In this document: positions 24,751 to 32,619 of the stretch, piece by piece | How the letters are laid out: each line of letters starts with the position of its first letter | How positions within the stretch are numbered: the first letter of the stretch is position 1 | From: DASUUR01 sp036373975 | GTDB lineage: Bacteria; Patescibacteriota; Saccharimonadia; Saccharimonadales; Saccharimonadaceae | Reading direction: 5' to 3' | Assembly (NCBI GenBank): GCA_036373975.1 | Contig: DASUUR010000050.1 | Span: 1-53,247 of the forward strand | Length of the DNA: 53,247 bases | Position numbers and translations under genes: made by a program | Notes under the pieces: generated by a model | The model's database searches: none | Told to the model about the DNA's origin: nothing | Seen by the model: the letters and a program-made list of their open reading frames with translations, nothing else

Positions 24751-25188
24751 ATGAACACAACAATAACACCAGAAACACAATATAAAACCGCCCAGCCAAC
24801 TCAAGGGGAGGTGGTTGCTGCGCCTGCAGTGGAGCTTCAACGGCACGAAGAGGAGGCCTTTCGCAGTATTGTCAAAGGCCTAGGCGATGCCGCCGCTGAG
24901 CGAGCCTTCGGTATACCTCCGACTGAAGAGTACCAGGAGGCTGAAGCTATGGCCAACCCCGCCACCTTTGACGAAGTTGTCGCTCCGGCGCACATACGTC
25001 GCCAGCAAGAGGTAAGCCAGGCTCAGTTCCAGGCTGCGCCCGAGGTTGAGAAGCCTACAATGCGTTCTCGCCTACGAAAGCTAGGAAGTTTAGCGGTTAC
25101 CAAATTGTTTGGCATCCCGTCTTCGAGCTCAGCATATTATCAAGAAGGCTTCGATAGGCGCGACCCAACAGAACGCCCTCAAAACTAG
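24751..25188 (+). CDS. Unknown protein with a duplicated FGIP motif
   Basis: This 145-residue, mostly polar protein has no signal peptide or membrane segment and no recognised family. It contains one motif twice: LGDAAAERAFGIP followed by EEYQE (about residues 44-63), and LGSLAVTKLFGIP followed by AYYQE (about residues 111-132). Both fit LGxxAxxxxFGIP followed by a YQE 5-7 residues later. The linker is Glu/Ala/Pro-rich, suggesting a flexible scaffold with two identical short binding segments. It has its own promoter and ends before a perfect 19-bp bidirectional terminator. Confidence 0.7.
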   Translation: MNTTITPETQYKTAQPTQGEVVAAPAVELQRHEEEAFRSIVKGLGDAAAERAFGIPPTEEYQEAEAMANPATFDEVVAPAHIRRQQEVSQAQFQAAPEVEKPTMRSRLRKLGSLAVTKLFGIPSSSSAYYQEGFDRRDPTERPQN

Positions 25189-25200
25189 TTATAAACCTTA

Positions 25201-25245
25201 CATAACAAAAACGCCCTCCAAAACTAGGAGGGCGTTTTTGTTATG
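25201..25245. terminator. Bidirectional intrinsic terminator, 19-bp perfect stem
   Basis: The 25201-25219 and 25227-25245 arms are perfect complements around a 7-nt loop. The core is CGCCCTCC/GGAGGGCG flanked by A and T runs on each strand, so it can terminate both the gene at 24751 and the convergent rpmA. Confidence 0.92.
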
Positions 25246-25255
25246 TAGAGTTACT

Positions 25256-25528
25256 CTATTCTACAACTACTTGGGTGCGAGTAGCAGTTTTGCCAGTAAA
25301 GCGGCGAACTTTTACCTTTTTGAAGCCTACAACACCATCTTTAGCGGCATGAATGGTAAAGTTGCGGCTTTGGTAGGTGCCAGGACCAGCAATCTTAGTT
25401 GAGCCTACTTGTCGAACTAACACTTCGCCGTTGTTGACCTTTTGGCCGCCAAAGCGCTTAACTCCAAGCCTCTGGCCGGGTGAGTCGCGAACATTTTTGG
25501 CGCTACCGCCAGCTTTCACATGTGACAT
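25256..25528 (-). CDS. rpmA: 50S ribosomal protein L27
   Basis: L27 is a small basic protein near the peptidyl-transferase centre. The 90-residue product shows the L27 pattern: N-terminal GGSAKNVRDSPGQRLGVKRFGGQ, VLVRQVGSTK, and DGVVGFKKVKVRRF near the end. The usual partner rplU (L21) is absent from this neighbourhood. The N-terminal KKGGGS-type element is altered to HVKAGGSAKN. AAGGAG lies 11 nt before the ATG, inside the end of the upstream methyltransferase gene, and the two are probably one operon. Confidence 0.9.
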   Translation of the reverse strand: MSHVKAGGSAKNVRDSPGQRLGVKRFGGQKVNNGEVLVRQVGSTKIAGPGTYQSRNFTIHAAKDGVVGFKKVKVRRFTGKTATRTQVVVE

Positions 25529-25532
25529 TTAC

Positions 25533-26720
25533 TTAATTACTCCTTATCAGTACTAATAATTCACGCCCGACGATCTGGTCCTCACGGTGGTATATCAAAT
25601 CTTCATTTGAGGCGTGTATAAAATCTATTCGATTATAGCCAATATTCTCGAGGTCGTCAAGTGCCGAAATATGGTGAACGCCGCTTGCGGTGTGCCAGGC
25701 GGGAACAGCGATACATAGCGGTGTGCCTGGGGCTAGTTGCCGAGCGAGGTTCTTGAGAAAATTCTTGATGATCGTATTGCATTCGTGCTTGATGTCAGCA
25801 AGCAAGGCCGGCGAGGGCTCACTGCTCAGCGGCTTGCCTAAGTAGGTTTCGCCAACAACGACATCGATAGGCTGCTGCCAGGTGGCGCTTGTAGCATCGG
25901 CTTCGTGGAGGTACCAGTCAAAATGAACACGGTGTGTCTCGGCTAGCCATTGCAGGTTGTCGCGGCTATAGCGAATCATTTTTTCACTCACATCTGTACC
26001 ATAAACTGCATAGCGCAGGAGGGCTGCTTCTTGTAGTACAACACCTGTTCCGCAAAATGGGTCAAGCAGACGGGGCTGGGCGAGGCCTGCCTCTGGTTGC
26101 GCATGCACAAAGCCACCGAGGTTAATCATGGTCTGTGCGAGCTTGGGCGGTAGCATCCCGACATAGGCGTCACGACGTGGACGACCCCGATCACGAAAAG
26201 TGTAAGCTTCAATATCCTGAACCTGCTTGGTCTGCGCAATTACCGTGCGCCCGTCGTTCATAGCAACAATTAGTATTTCGCGTTTATTATCGGCAGTGCC
26301 CAGACGGTTATGTAATACCTGGGCGGTGTTGAGGGATGTTTCATTATTAGGGATAAGTCGTACTGAGCGTCCTGATTTTTTGAGGCGCTGTTTTATAATT
26401 AGGCCGGTTTTTTGTACATCGCGCGGCGAAATAGAGAAGTTGTAGGCAGAAATGCCGAGTGTTAACTTGCCCTCTGGGGCCGTGCTCTCGAGGAGTTTTA
26501 CTGCTTTTTGGGCGCTGGATTGCCATACTATGCCATCAGCGTTATCGAGCACCTCAGCAATCTTCATACTGCTCCCAAGTGGGCGTTGCAGTACGGTTGC
26601 AAGCGGTATATCAACATACGCAACTTGTGGCGCAACTTGGCGCACCTGTTCGGCGCCATAGAGCCGCTCTAATTCCGCCAGGCCAAGCGCTGGCTGCCGT
26701 CCTAAAATACACAATGTCAT
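25533..26720 (-). CDS. THUMP/TRM11-like RNA methyltransferase
   Basis: The 395-residue product has an N-terminal part resembling a THUMP-type RNA-binding region (about residues 50-180, with ISAYNFSISPRDVQKTGLII) and a C-terminal class I methyltransferase with the SAM motif LLDPFCGTGVVLQEAALL and YGTDVSEKMIRYSRDNL. This resembles Trm11/TrmG10-type tRNA guanine-N2 methyltransferases. The catalytic DPPY-type motif is not conserved and is replaced by VVGETYLGKP, so the activity could differ. The start codon is 6 nt after a -10 box. rpmA follows after 4 nt. Confidence 0.75.
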   Translation of the reverse strand: MTLCILGRQPALGLAELERLYGAEQVRQVAPQVAYVDIPLATVLQRPLGSSMKIAEVLDNADGIVWQSSAQKAVKLLESTAPEGKLTLGISAYNFSISPRDVQKTGLIIKQRLKKSGRSVRLIPNNETSLNTAQVLHNRLGTADNKREILIVAMNDGRTVIAQTKQVQDIEAYTFRDRGRPRRDAYVGMLPPKLAQTMINLGGFVHAQPEAGLAQPRLLDPFCGTGVVLQEAALLRYAVYGTDVSEKMIRYSRDNLQWLAETHRVHFDWYLHEADATSATWQQPIDVVVGETYLGKPLSSEPSPALLADIKHECNTIIKNFLKNLARQLAPGTPLCIAVPAWHTASGVHHISALDDLENIGYNRIDFIHASNEDLIYHREDQIVGRELLVLIRSN

Positions 26721-26726
26721 AGGCGT

Positions 26727-26760
26727 ATTATACCCGCTTTACTCAAGAATAAGCTATAAT
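26727..26760. promoter_or_regulatory. Back-to-back -10 boxes of two divergent leaderless genes
   Basis: The 47-bp gap holds TATAAT on the minus strand (complement of 26727-26732, 6 nt from the ATG at 26720) and TATAAT on the plus strand (26755-26760, 7 nt from the ATG at 26768). Each polymerase's upstream contacts would overlap the other promoter. Confidence 0.6.
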
Positions 26761-26767
26761 AAGGCCT

Positions 26768-27799
26768 ATGAAATTCAAAACGTGGGTGAGTATTGTAACT
26801 TTTTTGTTGCTTGTGGCAGTGATCTATTTTGCAAGAGAGGAGCTGGTTGCGGCCTGGAATCTGCTTGATGAAGTGAATCTTGGTGTACTCCTATGGATTA
26901 TTCCGGTGCAAATCTTTAGCTACTATGCGACAGGGGCGATTATCTTTTCGTATCTACGCGCTAAGGGGAATGTGAAGCATTTGACGCATTGGCAGATGAC
27001 CCGTATAGCGCTCGAACTTAATTTTGTGAACCATATTTTACCGAGCGGTGGTGCGGTAGGTTTCTCGTATCTTGGTTGGCTATTACATAAGCACGGGGTT
27101 GGCGCCGGGCGAGCGACTATGGCGCAAATTGTTCGGTTTGCATTTACGTTTATATCGTTTATATTACTGTTGATCCTTTCTGTGATTGTTATTGCCTTTG
27201 ACGGCGCAATCAACTCGTTGGTAATACTATTGAGTGCGGTTTTAGTTATGGCTGCGGTAGCGACAAGCGCCGGAACAATCTACATCATTAAAAGTGAGCG
27301 TCGACTCAAGCGCTTTGCACATTGGCTCACGCGGGCATTGAACAAATGTGTTCGCGTTGTAAGCCGTGGCAAAAAGCAGGAAGTACTGGCCTATCAGGTG
27401 GTTGAGCACTTCCTCGAGGAGCTGCATCAGGATTATCTTGAGCTCCGTGCGGAAAAGAAGATTCTTGCAAGACCCTTCGCCTGGGCGACTGTTGCTAACA
27501 TTGCTGATGTAGCCTTGTTGTCGATCGCTTTTATGGCGCTAGGGGTTTGGGTAAATCCGGCTATGATCCTGATTGCCTTTGGTATTTCATCGATTGCCAG
27601 CGCCTTGACGATCACGCCGGGTGGAGCGGGGGTGTACGAGGCAATTATGATCGCCTTTTTGGCGACTGCTGGTGTCAATCCGCAGGCGGCTATTTTGGGA
27701 ACCTTGCTGGCGCGGGTGTTGTTGATCCTTGGGACAATTGTGTTCGGATATGTATTCTACCAATTAACTATTCTACGCTATGGAAAACGTCCAGCTTAG
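26768..27799 (+). CDS. UPF0104/flippase-like integral membrane protein
   Basis: The 343-residue product has about eight hydrophobic segments and the family's typical C-terminal signature ITPGGAGVYEA (PGGxGxxE). It resembles the membrane half of lysylphosphatidylglycerol synthase, without the soluble transferase domain. Related proteins are thought to move lipids or lipid-linked sugars, but the substrate here is unknown. It has its own leaderless-type promoter, and xseA begins inside its last 20 nt. Confidence 0.82.
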   Translation: MKFKTWVSIVTFLLLVAVIYFAREELVAAWNLLDEVNLGVLLWIIPVQIFSYYATGAIIFSYLRAKGNVKHLTHWQMTRIALELNFVNHILPSGGAVGFSYLGWLLHKHGVGAGRATMAQIVRFAFTFISFILLLILSVIVIAFDGAINSLVILLSAVLVMAAVATSAGTIYIIKSERRLKRFAHWLTRALNKCVRVVSRGKKQEVLAYQVVEHFLEELHQDYLELRAEKKILARPFAWATVANIADVALLSIAFMALGVWVNPAMILIAFGISSIASALTITPGGAGVYEAIMIAFLATAGVNPQAAILGTLLARVLLILGTIVFGYVFYQLTILRYGKRPA

Positions 27800-28904
27800 C
27801 GTTGGCGAGTGCCTAGCGCTGATTAACCAGACGCTTGAGTATGCCTATCCAAGCGTGACGGTTGTAGGCGAAGTGGCCTCGTTCAAGGTGAACCAGGGCA
27901 AATACGTGTTCTTTGATATTAAGGATGATACGGCAAGCATGCCGTGTTTCATGACGCTATGGCAGATGCGCCAGCCGCTTGAAGATGGAATGAAGGTGGA
28001 GCTTGTCGCTCAGCCCAAGGTTACGGCCTGGGGCAAGTTTAGCTTAACGGTACGCGAGGTTCGACCGGTTGGCGAGGGGAGTTTAAAACGCGCTTTTGAA
28101 GTGCTGGTAAAAAAATTACAGGCCGAGGGGTTGTTTGATGAATCCCGAAAGCGTCCATTGCCGGCGTTACCCCATCATATAGGCGTCATCACTTCAACAC
28201 AGGCGGCAGGGTATGCTGATTTTATAAAGATTTTGAATGATCGCTGGGGAGATATGCAAATCGATGTAGCACACGTTCAGGTGCAGGGTGCGGCAGCGCC
28301 AGGGCAGATCGTGCGGGCGCTAGAGCATTTCAATGAAATGACTGAACCTCCAGAGGTTGTAGTGATTGTCAGGGGCGGGGGCAGCGCCGACGACTTAGCC
28401 GCCTTTAACGATGAACCGCTAGCACGCGCCATAGCGGCCAGTAGAGCGATAACGTTAGTGGGCGTAGGGCACGAAGTCGATACTTCACTGGCCGACATGG
28501 TTGCCGATGTACGGGCTGCAACGCCTAGCAATGCGGCGCAGCTATTGGTACCAGATAAGCAGCATATTATTGAGACGCATCGGCGTGGGCTGCGACAGGC
28601 AGTAGCGCGCATAGAGCAACGTTACCAGGTTGTGGCTGAGCTGCCGCGGCAATCTCTGGTTGCTATGTTTAGCCATATTCAGGTCGACATGGAGCGCATC
28701 TCGGCGTACCAGGCCAGCCTAGCGCGCACGCTTACACAGATCAATCCGCAGGTTGTCCTACGGCGGGGATATGGCGTTATCAGGGACCAAAAAGGTCGGG
28801 TTGTGCGCGGCGCAGCCGATACGGTGCGCACAGGAGATCGGCTCACTATTGAGCTCGAACAGGCTATAATCGAAACAGGAGTACATAATGTCAGCAAAAA
28901 GTAA
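27780..28904 (+). CDS. xseA: Exodeoxyribonuclease VII large subunit
   Basis: Exonuclease VII degrades single-stranded DNA from both ends. The 374-residue product has the N-terminal OB-fold (VVGEVASFKVNQGKYVFFDIKDD), the catalytic domain with GVITSTQAAGYADF, VVIVRGGGSADDLAAFNDE and VGHEVDTSLADMVADVRAATPSNAA, and a shortened helical C-terminal part compared with E. coli XseA (456 aa). It overlaps the preceding membrane-protein gene by 20 nt and xseB by 17 nt, so translation is coupled. Confidence 0.95.
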   Translation: MENVQLSVGECLALINQTLEYAYPSVTVVGEVASFKVNQGKYVFFDIKDDTASMPCFMTLWQMRQPLEDGMKVELVAQPKVTAWGKFSLTVREVRPVGEGSLKRAFEVLVKKLQAEGLFDESRKRPLPALPHHIGVITSTQAAGYADFIKILNDRWGDMQIDVAHVQVQGAAAPGQIVRALEHFNEMTEPPEVVVIVRGGGSADDLAAFNDEPLARAIAASRAITLVGVGHEVDTSLADMVADVRAATPSNAAQLLVPDKQHIIETHRRGLRQAVARIEQRYQVVAELPRQSLVAMFSHIQVDMERISAYQASLARTLTQINPQVVLRRGYGVIRDQKGRVVRGAADTVRTGDRLTIELEQAIIETGVHNVSKK

Positions 28905-29100
28905 TACAGTACCACTTAAGCAGCAGCTTGTCGAACTAAACGAACTGCTCGAATGGTTTGACCAGCCCGACATAGACATTGAAGAGGCGATTGCTAAGTT
29001 CAAAGAGGCATCCAAGCTTGCTGCGGCAATTGAGAAACGAGTTAGTGGACTAAAAAACGAAGTAACCGTGCTTAAGCAGAGCTTCGAACAAGATAGGTAA
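28888..29100 (+). CDS. xseB: Exodeoxyribonuclease VII small subunit
   Basis: The 70-residue helical product matches XseB: LNELLEWFDQPDIDIEEAIAKFKEASKLAAAIEKR, a two-helix unit that binds the coiled-coil of XseA. It starts within the 3' end of xseA behind AGGAG. The next gene starts 2 nt after its stop. Confidence 0.9.
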   Translation: MSAKSNTVPLKQQLVELNELLEWFDQPDIDIEEAIAKFKEASKLAAAIEKRVSGLKNEVTVLKQSFEQDR

Positions 29101-29102
29101 GT

Positions 29103-29612
29103 ATGGAAGTTTTGTTCTGGGTTGCAGGTGTGATAGTGGCATGTTTTGGGCTGGTTGTTTTTAGGGGGGCGCCATATGTCCCGACGCGCAAAGCGCAGCT
29201 CGATCAAGCGTTCGATAAGTTGTATCCCGTTGGCCTGCATGATGTTGTTATAGACGTTGGTTCTGGTGACGGCACTGTGCTCCGTGCGGCAGCAAAACGT
29301 GGCGCGAAAGCAATTGGCTATGAACTTAACCCTGTATTAGTGCTGTTATCACGTTGGCTAAACCGAAGTTATGCCCATGCGACAACCGTGCATTGGCGGG
29401 ACTTTTGGCGACAAAACCTCCCGCAAGACGCTACACTTGTCTACGCTTTTCTTGAGGGGCGGGATATAGCAAAAATGGAGTTACTGTTGGTACGACAAGC
29501 GCGACTTCGCAATAAGCCGCTGCACTTTGTGAGTTATGGCTTTGAGCTCCCCAACACCAAGGCGGTTAAACGAGTCGGGCCGTTGCTGCTATATCGTTTT
29601 GAGCCGGCTTAG
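29103..29612 (+). CDS. Membrane-anchored class I SAM methyltransferase-like protein
   Basis: The 169-residue product has an N-terminal membrane segment (residues about 3-21), then a Rossmann-type methyltransferase core with motif I DVVIDVGSGDGTVLRAAAKRG and motif II AIGYELNP. The fold then continues with YAFLEGRDIAKM, where the catalytic region is short. Similar small proteins are annotated as class I methyltransferases of unknown substrate. Membrane attachment may suggest a lipid or envelope substrate. It is likely co-transcribed with xseAB. Confidence 0.75.
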   Translation: MEVLFWVAGVIVACFGLVVFRGAPYVPTRKAQLDQAFDKLYPVGLHDVVIDVGSGDGTVLRAAAKRGAKAIGYELNPVLVLLSRWLNRSYAHATTVHWRDFWRQNLPQDATLVYAFLEGRDIAKMELLLVRQARLRNKPLHFVSYGFELPNTKAVKRVGPLLLYRFEPA

Positions 29613-29619
29613 CATAAGC

Positions 29620-29648
29620 TTTACAAAATTCACCTAGGTGAATATAGT
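29620..29648 (+). promoter_or_regulatory. Promoter of the gene at 29656, leaderless geometry
   Basis: TTTACA (29620-29625) and TATAGT (29643-29648) are separated by 17 bp. The -10 ends 7 nt before the ATG, predicting a leaderless mRNA with a recognisable -35. Confidence 0.6.
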
Positions 29649-29655
29649 TAAAAGC

Positions 29656-30315
29656 ATGCGAAGTAGAAAAGATTTTTTACAACAAGGCGCGATGAACGGC
29701 CTGTTAATTACAACGATCGTGCTCGGCGTCCTTATGGCGGCATTTGGTGTCGTAATGGTGTGGGCACTCTTGAACTATACCGATCAAAAAAACAATGTTG
29801 ATGGTAAGATTGCGAGCGCTGTCGCGGATGCCCGCCGTGCACAGAGCGAAGAAGATGATGCAAAATTCGCCGAACGTGAAAAAGAGCCATACGATCGCTT
29901 TACCGGGCCCGACGATCTAGGGCGAGTAGAATTCAACTATCCAAAGACCTGGAGTGTATATATTGCGAAAGATGGCCGGAGCGGTGGCTACGAGGCTTAT
30001 CTTAACCCAGTAAAGGTGCCCCCAGTTACGACCAGTCAGCAGTTTGCACTGCGTGTTCGCGTGGAAGAGCGAACCTATGAATCTGTGGTGCGCAGTTATG
30101 AGAGCAGAGTGCAGCGCGGTGACTTACGCAGCTCGGCTGTCACGGTAAGTGGCTACAGCGGTACTCGATTGGATGGCAAGTTCTCAAATGACATTACTGG
30201 TGCGATGGTGCTGTTTAAAGTCCGCGACAAAACCTTGGTTGTAACAACCGACGCTAAGATCTTCCAGAATGATTTCGACAAAATTATTCTGAAATCCCTC
30301 AGCTTTAACCCGTAA
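29656..30315 (+). CDS. Unknown single-pass membrane protein with an extracytoplasmic domain
   Basis: The 219-residue product has one N-terminal membrane segment (about residues 14-38), a short charged linker, and a beta-rich domain (EFNYPKTWSVYIAKDG, LRVRVEERTYESVVRSYE, AVTVSGYSGTRLDG and MVLFKVRDKTLVVTTDA). This pattern recalls PsbP-like or lipoprotein-type domains often annotated in CPR genomes, but no family is assigned with confidence. The start at 29656 is chosen because the -10 at 29643-29648 would fall inside a longer frame. A histidine kinase gene follows. Confidence 0.7.
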   Translation: MRSRKDFLQQGAMNGLLITTIVLGVLMAAFGVVMVWALLNYTDQKNNVDGKIASAVADARRAQSEEDDAKFAEREKEPYDRFTGPDDLGRVEFNYPKTWSVYIAKDGRSGGYEAYLNPVKVPPVTTSQQFALRVRVEERTYESVVRSYESRVQRGDLRSSAVTVSGYSGTRLDGKFSNDITGAMVLFKVRDKTLVVTTDAKIFQNDFDKIILKSLSFNP

Positions 30316-30338
30316 GTGGTAAAAAAAATTCTCTTGCG

Positions 30339-30354
30339 CTACACTGAGGTGTAG
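30339..30354 (+). promoter_or_regulatory. Palindrome over the -10 of the histidine kinase gene
   Basis: CTACAC-TGAG-GTGTAG is a perfect 6-bp inverted repeat that includes the likely -10 TACACT (30340-30345), 11 nt before the ATG at 30357. A regulator bound there would block polymerase. Confidence 0.45.
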
Positions 30355-30356
30355 AT

Positions 30357-31100
30357 ATGAGTGCGGGGAAAATTTTACAGCAAACACAAGACGAAAGTGA
30401 CTTTACACTCTCGTCTTTAGTGGCGGCTGCGCATGAGCTCAAGTCACCACTGGCACTTATAAGGCAGGCCTCGCTTATGCTTCGTGATCCTGAATTGGCG
30501 CAGGATCCACACCGGCGCGCACGACTCCTAGAGCAAATCACCCTTACGAGTGAGCGTTCACTGCGCCTTATTGAGATGATAACTCGCCATGCGCGGCTTG
30601 AAGACGCCCTATTCGAGCTGGAGCCTGTCCACGTGGGGCACATATGCGAAGAAGTGGCAAGCGAACTATGGCCGCTCACTCAGACTGCGCAGCGCGATGT
30701 GGTGCTAACGGTGTCGAGCCAGTCTGTTGTGGCTGTAGCTAACCGTGACTTATTGCGGTCAATTGTTCTAGGCCTTTGTGATAATTCATTCGCCTATGCC
30801 TCGACCGATCGCCCCCTTGAGCTTAAAGTTGGGCAGTATCAGGGCGCGGTGCGCGTAGCGGTGCGCGACTACGGCCCGAGGTTACCGCTCGAGTCGTTCC
30901 GCAGGCTGCAACACACTCTTGGCAAGACCGTACAACCGGTGAGTCAGCGTCCGCAGAGCAGCGGGTTAGGCCTTTTTGTCGCTGGCCGCTTCGCCGAATC
31001 AATGCGCGGTAAGCTAGGGACGGTTCGTCACCGTGAGCATGGCATGACTTTCTTTGTTGATATACCTGCTTCGCGACAGTTAAGCTTGTTATCTATATGA
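30357..31100 (+). CDS. Soluble sensor histidine kinase without an input domain
   Basis: The 247-residue product consists only of a HisKA dimerisation domain and a HATPase domain. The phospho-acceptor is His26 in AAAHELKSPLALI; the N box contains LCDNSFAYA; the G box is SSGLGLFVAGRFAE. There is no membrane segment and no recognisable sensor domain; only about 20 residues precede the H box. It is therefore cytoplasmic and must sense through partners. It overlaps the response regulator gene by 4 nt, giving a cognate pair, and the pair overlaps recO. Confidence 0.9.
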   Translation: MSAGKILQQTQDESDFTLSSLVAAAHELKSPLALIRQASLMLRDPELAQDPHRRARLLEQITLTSERSLRLIEMITRHARLEDALFELEPVHVGHICEEVASELWPLTQTAQRDVVLTVSSQSVVAVANRDLLRSIVLGLCDNSFAYASTDRPLELKVGQYQGAVRVAVRDYGPRLPLESFRRLQHTLGKTVQPVSQRPQSSGLGLFVAGRFAESMRGKLGTVRHREHGMTFFVDIPASRQLSLLSI

Positions 31101-31465
31101 GCAAAAAGATTTTAATTGTCGAAGATAACGACTGGCTGGCGGAACAGTTTGAAGCAATTCTTAGTACAGAGTTTTCTACGGCGCGGGTTGCCGATGGTGC
31201 GGCGGCCATGGAGATAATTGAACAGGATTTACCAGATGCACTTCTGCTCGACATGCTGCTTACTGGGCCGGGCGCGCTCGGGGTGTTGCATGAACTGCAG
31301 TCGTATGCAGACACCTCAAATTTACCGGTAGTTGTGTGCACAAGCTTGCCTGATCGCCAACAGCTGGCATCGTCGCTTGCTGCTTACGGAGTGAGAGCGG
31401 TGCTCGATAAAACCACCGTGACACCGCAGCGGCTTTTACGCACATTCCGCGAGGTTATTGTATGA
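31097..31465 (+). CDS. Single-domain response regulator paired with the kinase
   Basis: The 122-residue receiver domain has E9, D10 and D12-type acidic residues (IVEDNDW), phospho-acceptor Asp52 (ALLLDMLL), VVVCTSL for the switch Thr/Ser and Lys in VLDKTTV. No DNA-binding domain follows, so output is by protein contact or phosphotransfer. Both its ends overlap neighbours by 4 nt (kinase and recO). Confidence 0.9.
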   Translation: MSKKILIVEDNDWLAEQFEAILSTEFSTARVADGAAAMEIIEQDLPDALLLDMLLTGPGALGVLHELQSYADTSNLPVVVCTSLPDRQQLASSLAAYGVRAVLDKTTVTPQRLLRTFREVIV

Positions 31466-32139
31466 CACCGATACGTACCGAGGCTATTGTGCTACGCCGT
31501 ACCAATTACGGTGAGGCTGATCGTATACTGCAATTGCTCACACCCGAACACGGCAAACTATCGGTTATAGCAAAAGGGGTCCGACGTGAGAAGAGCAAGT
31601 TGGCCGGTGGGGTCGAGCTCTTGGCTGTGAGTGACCTTGTAGTGCAGAAGGGGAAAGGGGAGCTAGGTATTCTTACGAGTGCCCGCTTGCGCACATTTTT
31701 TGTTCACATTCTTGATGATTACACTAAGCTTCAGCTTGCCTATGAGATTTTGAAAAAGGTAAACACTGCTTCAGAAATGGTACCCGAACCGGAGTGGTAC
31801 TACTTGGCGAAGGAAGCACTGGCGGCCTTGGATAATCCTCAAATAGGAGCTGACCTAGTAGAGTTGTGGTATAGACTACAACACTCCTCGTTACTAGGCC
31901 ACGGATTAAATCTTAAGAGCGATAGTAATGGACAAAAACTTAATTCAGCCGAGCGGTATGTGTATGATGTACAAGAAATGGGGTTACGGGTAGCGACGGG
32001 CGGTGATATTACGGCTAATCATATTAAATTACTACGGCTTTTAACTGCTAATACGCCTGAGCGGGTTGCATTGGTGAGCGGGATAGCTGAATTGCTGCCG
32101 GCTGCTTTACGGTCTCTACGCCAGCATGATCAAGGGTAA
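31462..32139 (+). CDS. recO: DNA repair protein RecO
   Basis: RecO loads RecA onto gapped DNA with RecR and RecF. The 225-residue product has the N-terminal OB-fold signature TEAIVLRRTNYGEADRILQL and LSVIAKGVRREKSKLAG, then an all-helical C-terminal part. The zinc-binding Cys cluster found in many RecO proteins is missing, as in several reduced genomes. It overlaps the response regulator by 4 nt (ATGA), an unusual genetic linkage between repair and signalling. A perfect hairpin begins 2 nt after its stop. Confidence 0.9.
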   Translation: MTPIRTEAIVLRRTNYGEADRILQLLTPEHGKLSVIAKGVRREKSKLAGGVELLAVSDLVVQKGKGELGILTSARLRTFFVHILDDYTKLQLAYEILKKVNTASEMVPEPEWYYLAKEALAALDNPQIGADLVELWYRLQHSSLLGHGLNLKSDSNGQKLNSAERYVYDVQEMGLRVATGGDITANHIKLLRLLTANTPERVALVSGIAELLPAALRSLRQHDQG

Positions 32140-32140
32140 C

Positions 32141-32177
32141 GCACCCTCACTTAAGCGGGAGACTTAAGTGAGGGTGC
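32141..32177. terminator. 15-bp perfect hairpin between recO and a convergent orphan gene
   Basis: GCACCCTCACTTAAG (32141-32155) and CTTAAGTGAGGGTGC (32163-32177) are exact complements around a 7-nt loop. It begins 2 nt after recO and 3 nt after the stop of the minus-strand gene, so it serves both. No T run is present on either side. Confidence 0.75.
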
Positions 32178-32180
32178 GGG

Positions 32181-32519
32181 TCAGGCGACAGGGATTGCCG
32201 CCTGCTTGTTCGTGCCGTTCAGGGCGGCCAGGGCGTCGGCCAGCTCGTAGTCGTGATTCATGAGAGCGAAGAATCGCATTGTCTCCCGAATGACGAAACG
32301 CTCCCACCACTGCGAAGCCGAACCGATGGCTCTGTAAAACGCGTGCTGCGCCTGATCGTGCGCTTTCAGAAGCGCGCAGCAGACGCCGTACATGTACTCA
32401 GCGGCCGCCGAGTTGCGGATGATGTTCGCGGCGTGGCTGAAGTACATAGCGGCGACCTCGAAGTCCTCGCGGCTGAAGGCGCTGCGACCCTTTGCCATCG
32501 CCTCATCAAAACCGAACAC
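32181..32519 (-). CDS. Orphan helical protein (112 aa)
   Basis: The 112-residue product is all-helical, with two TPR-like segments (AFSREDFEVAAMYFSHAANI and GVCCALLKAHDQAQHAFYRA). No family is recognised. It starts with GTG; GAGGAG lies 7 nt before it and decides the start. A minus-strand TAGAAT (complement of 32553-32558) is the likely -10. Codon use is rich in GCC, CTC and GCG, unlike recO next to it. A perfect hairpin follows the stop. It is one of the self-contained orphan units, and lies head-to-tail with another TPR-like orphan at 32620. Confidence 0.72.
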   Translation of the reverse strand: MFGFDEAMAKGRSAFSREDFEVAAMYFSHAANIIRNSAAAEYMYGVCCALLKAHDQAQHAFYRAIGSASQWWERFVIRETMRFFALMNHDYELADALAALNGTNKQAAIPVA

Positions 32520-32582
32520 GGAATCACTCCTCTGGAATATGACACTGTTACTATTCTATCAAATAATTCCTAAAAAAAGCAA

Positions 32583-32612
32583 GTCCCTGCTCCGAGCAAT
32601 CGGAGCAGGGAC
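32583..32612 (-). terminator. Intrinsic terminator of the orphan TPR gene
   Basis: GTCCCTGCTCCGA and TCGGAGCAGGGAC form a perfect 13-bp stem. On the minus strand the loop is TTGC and a TTTTTTT run follows within 4 nt (complement of 32573-32579). Confidence 0.85.
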
Positions 32613-32619
32613 GGACCAG

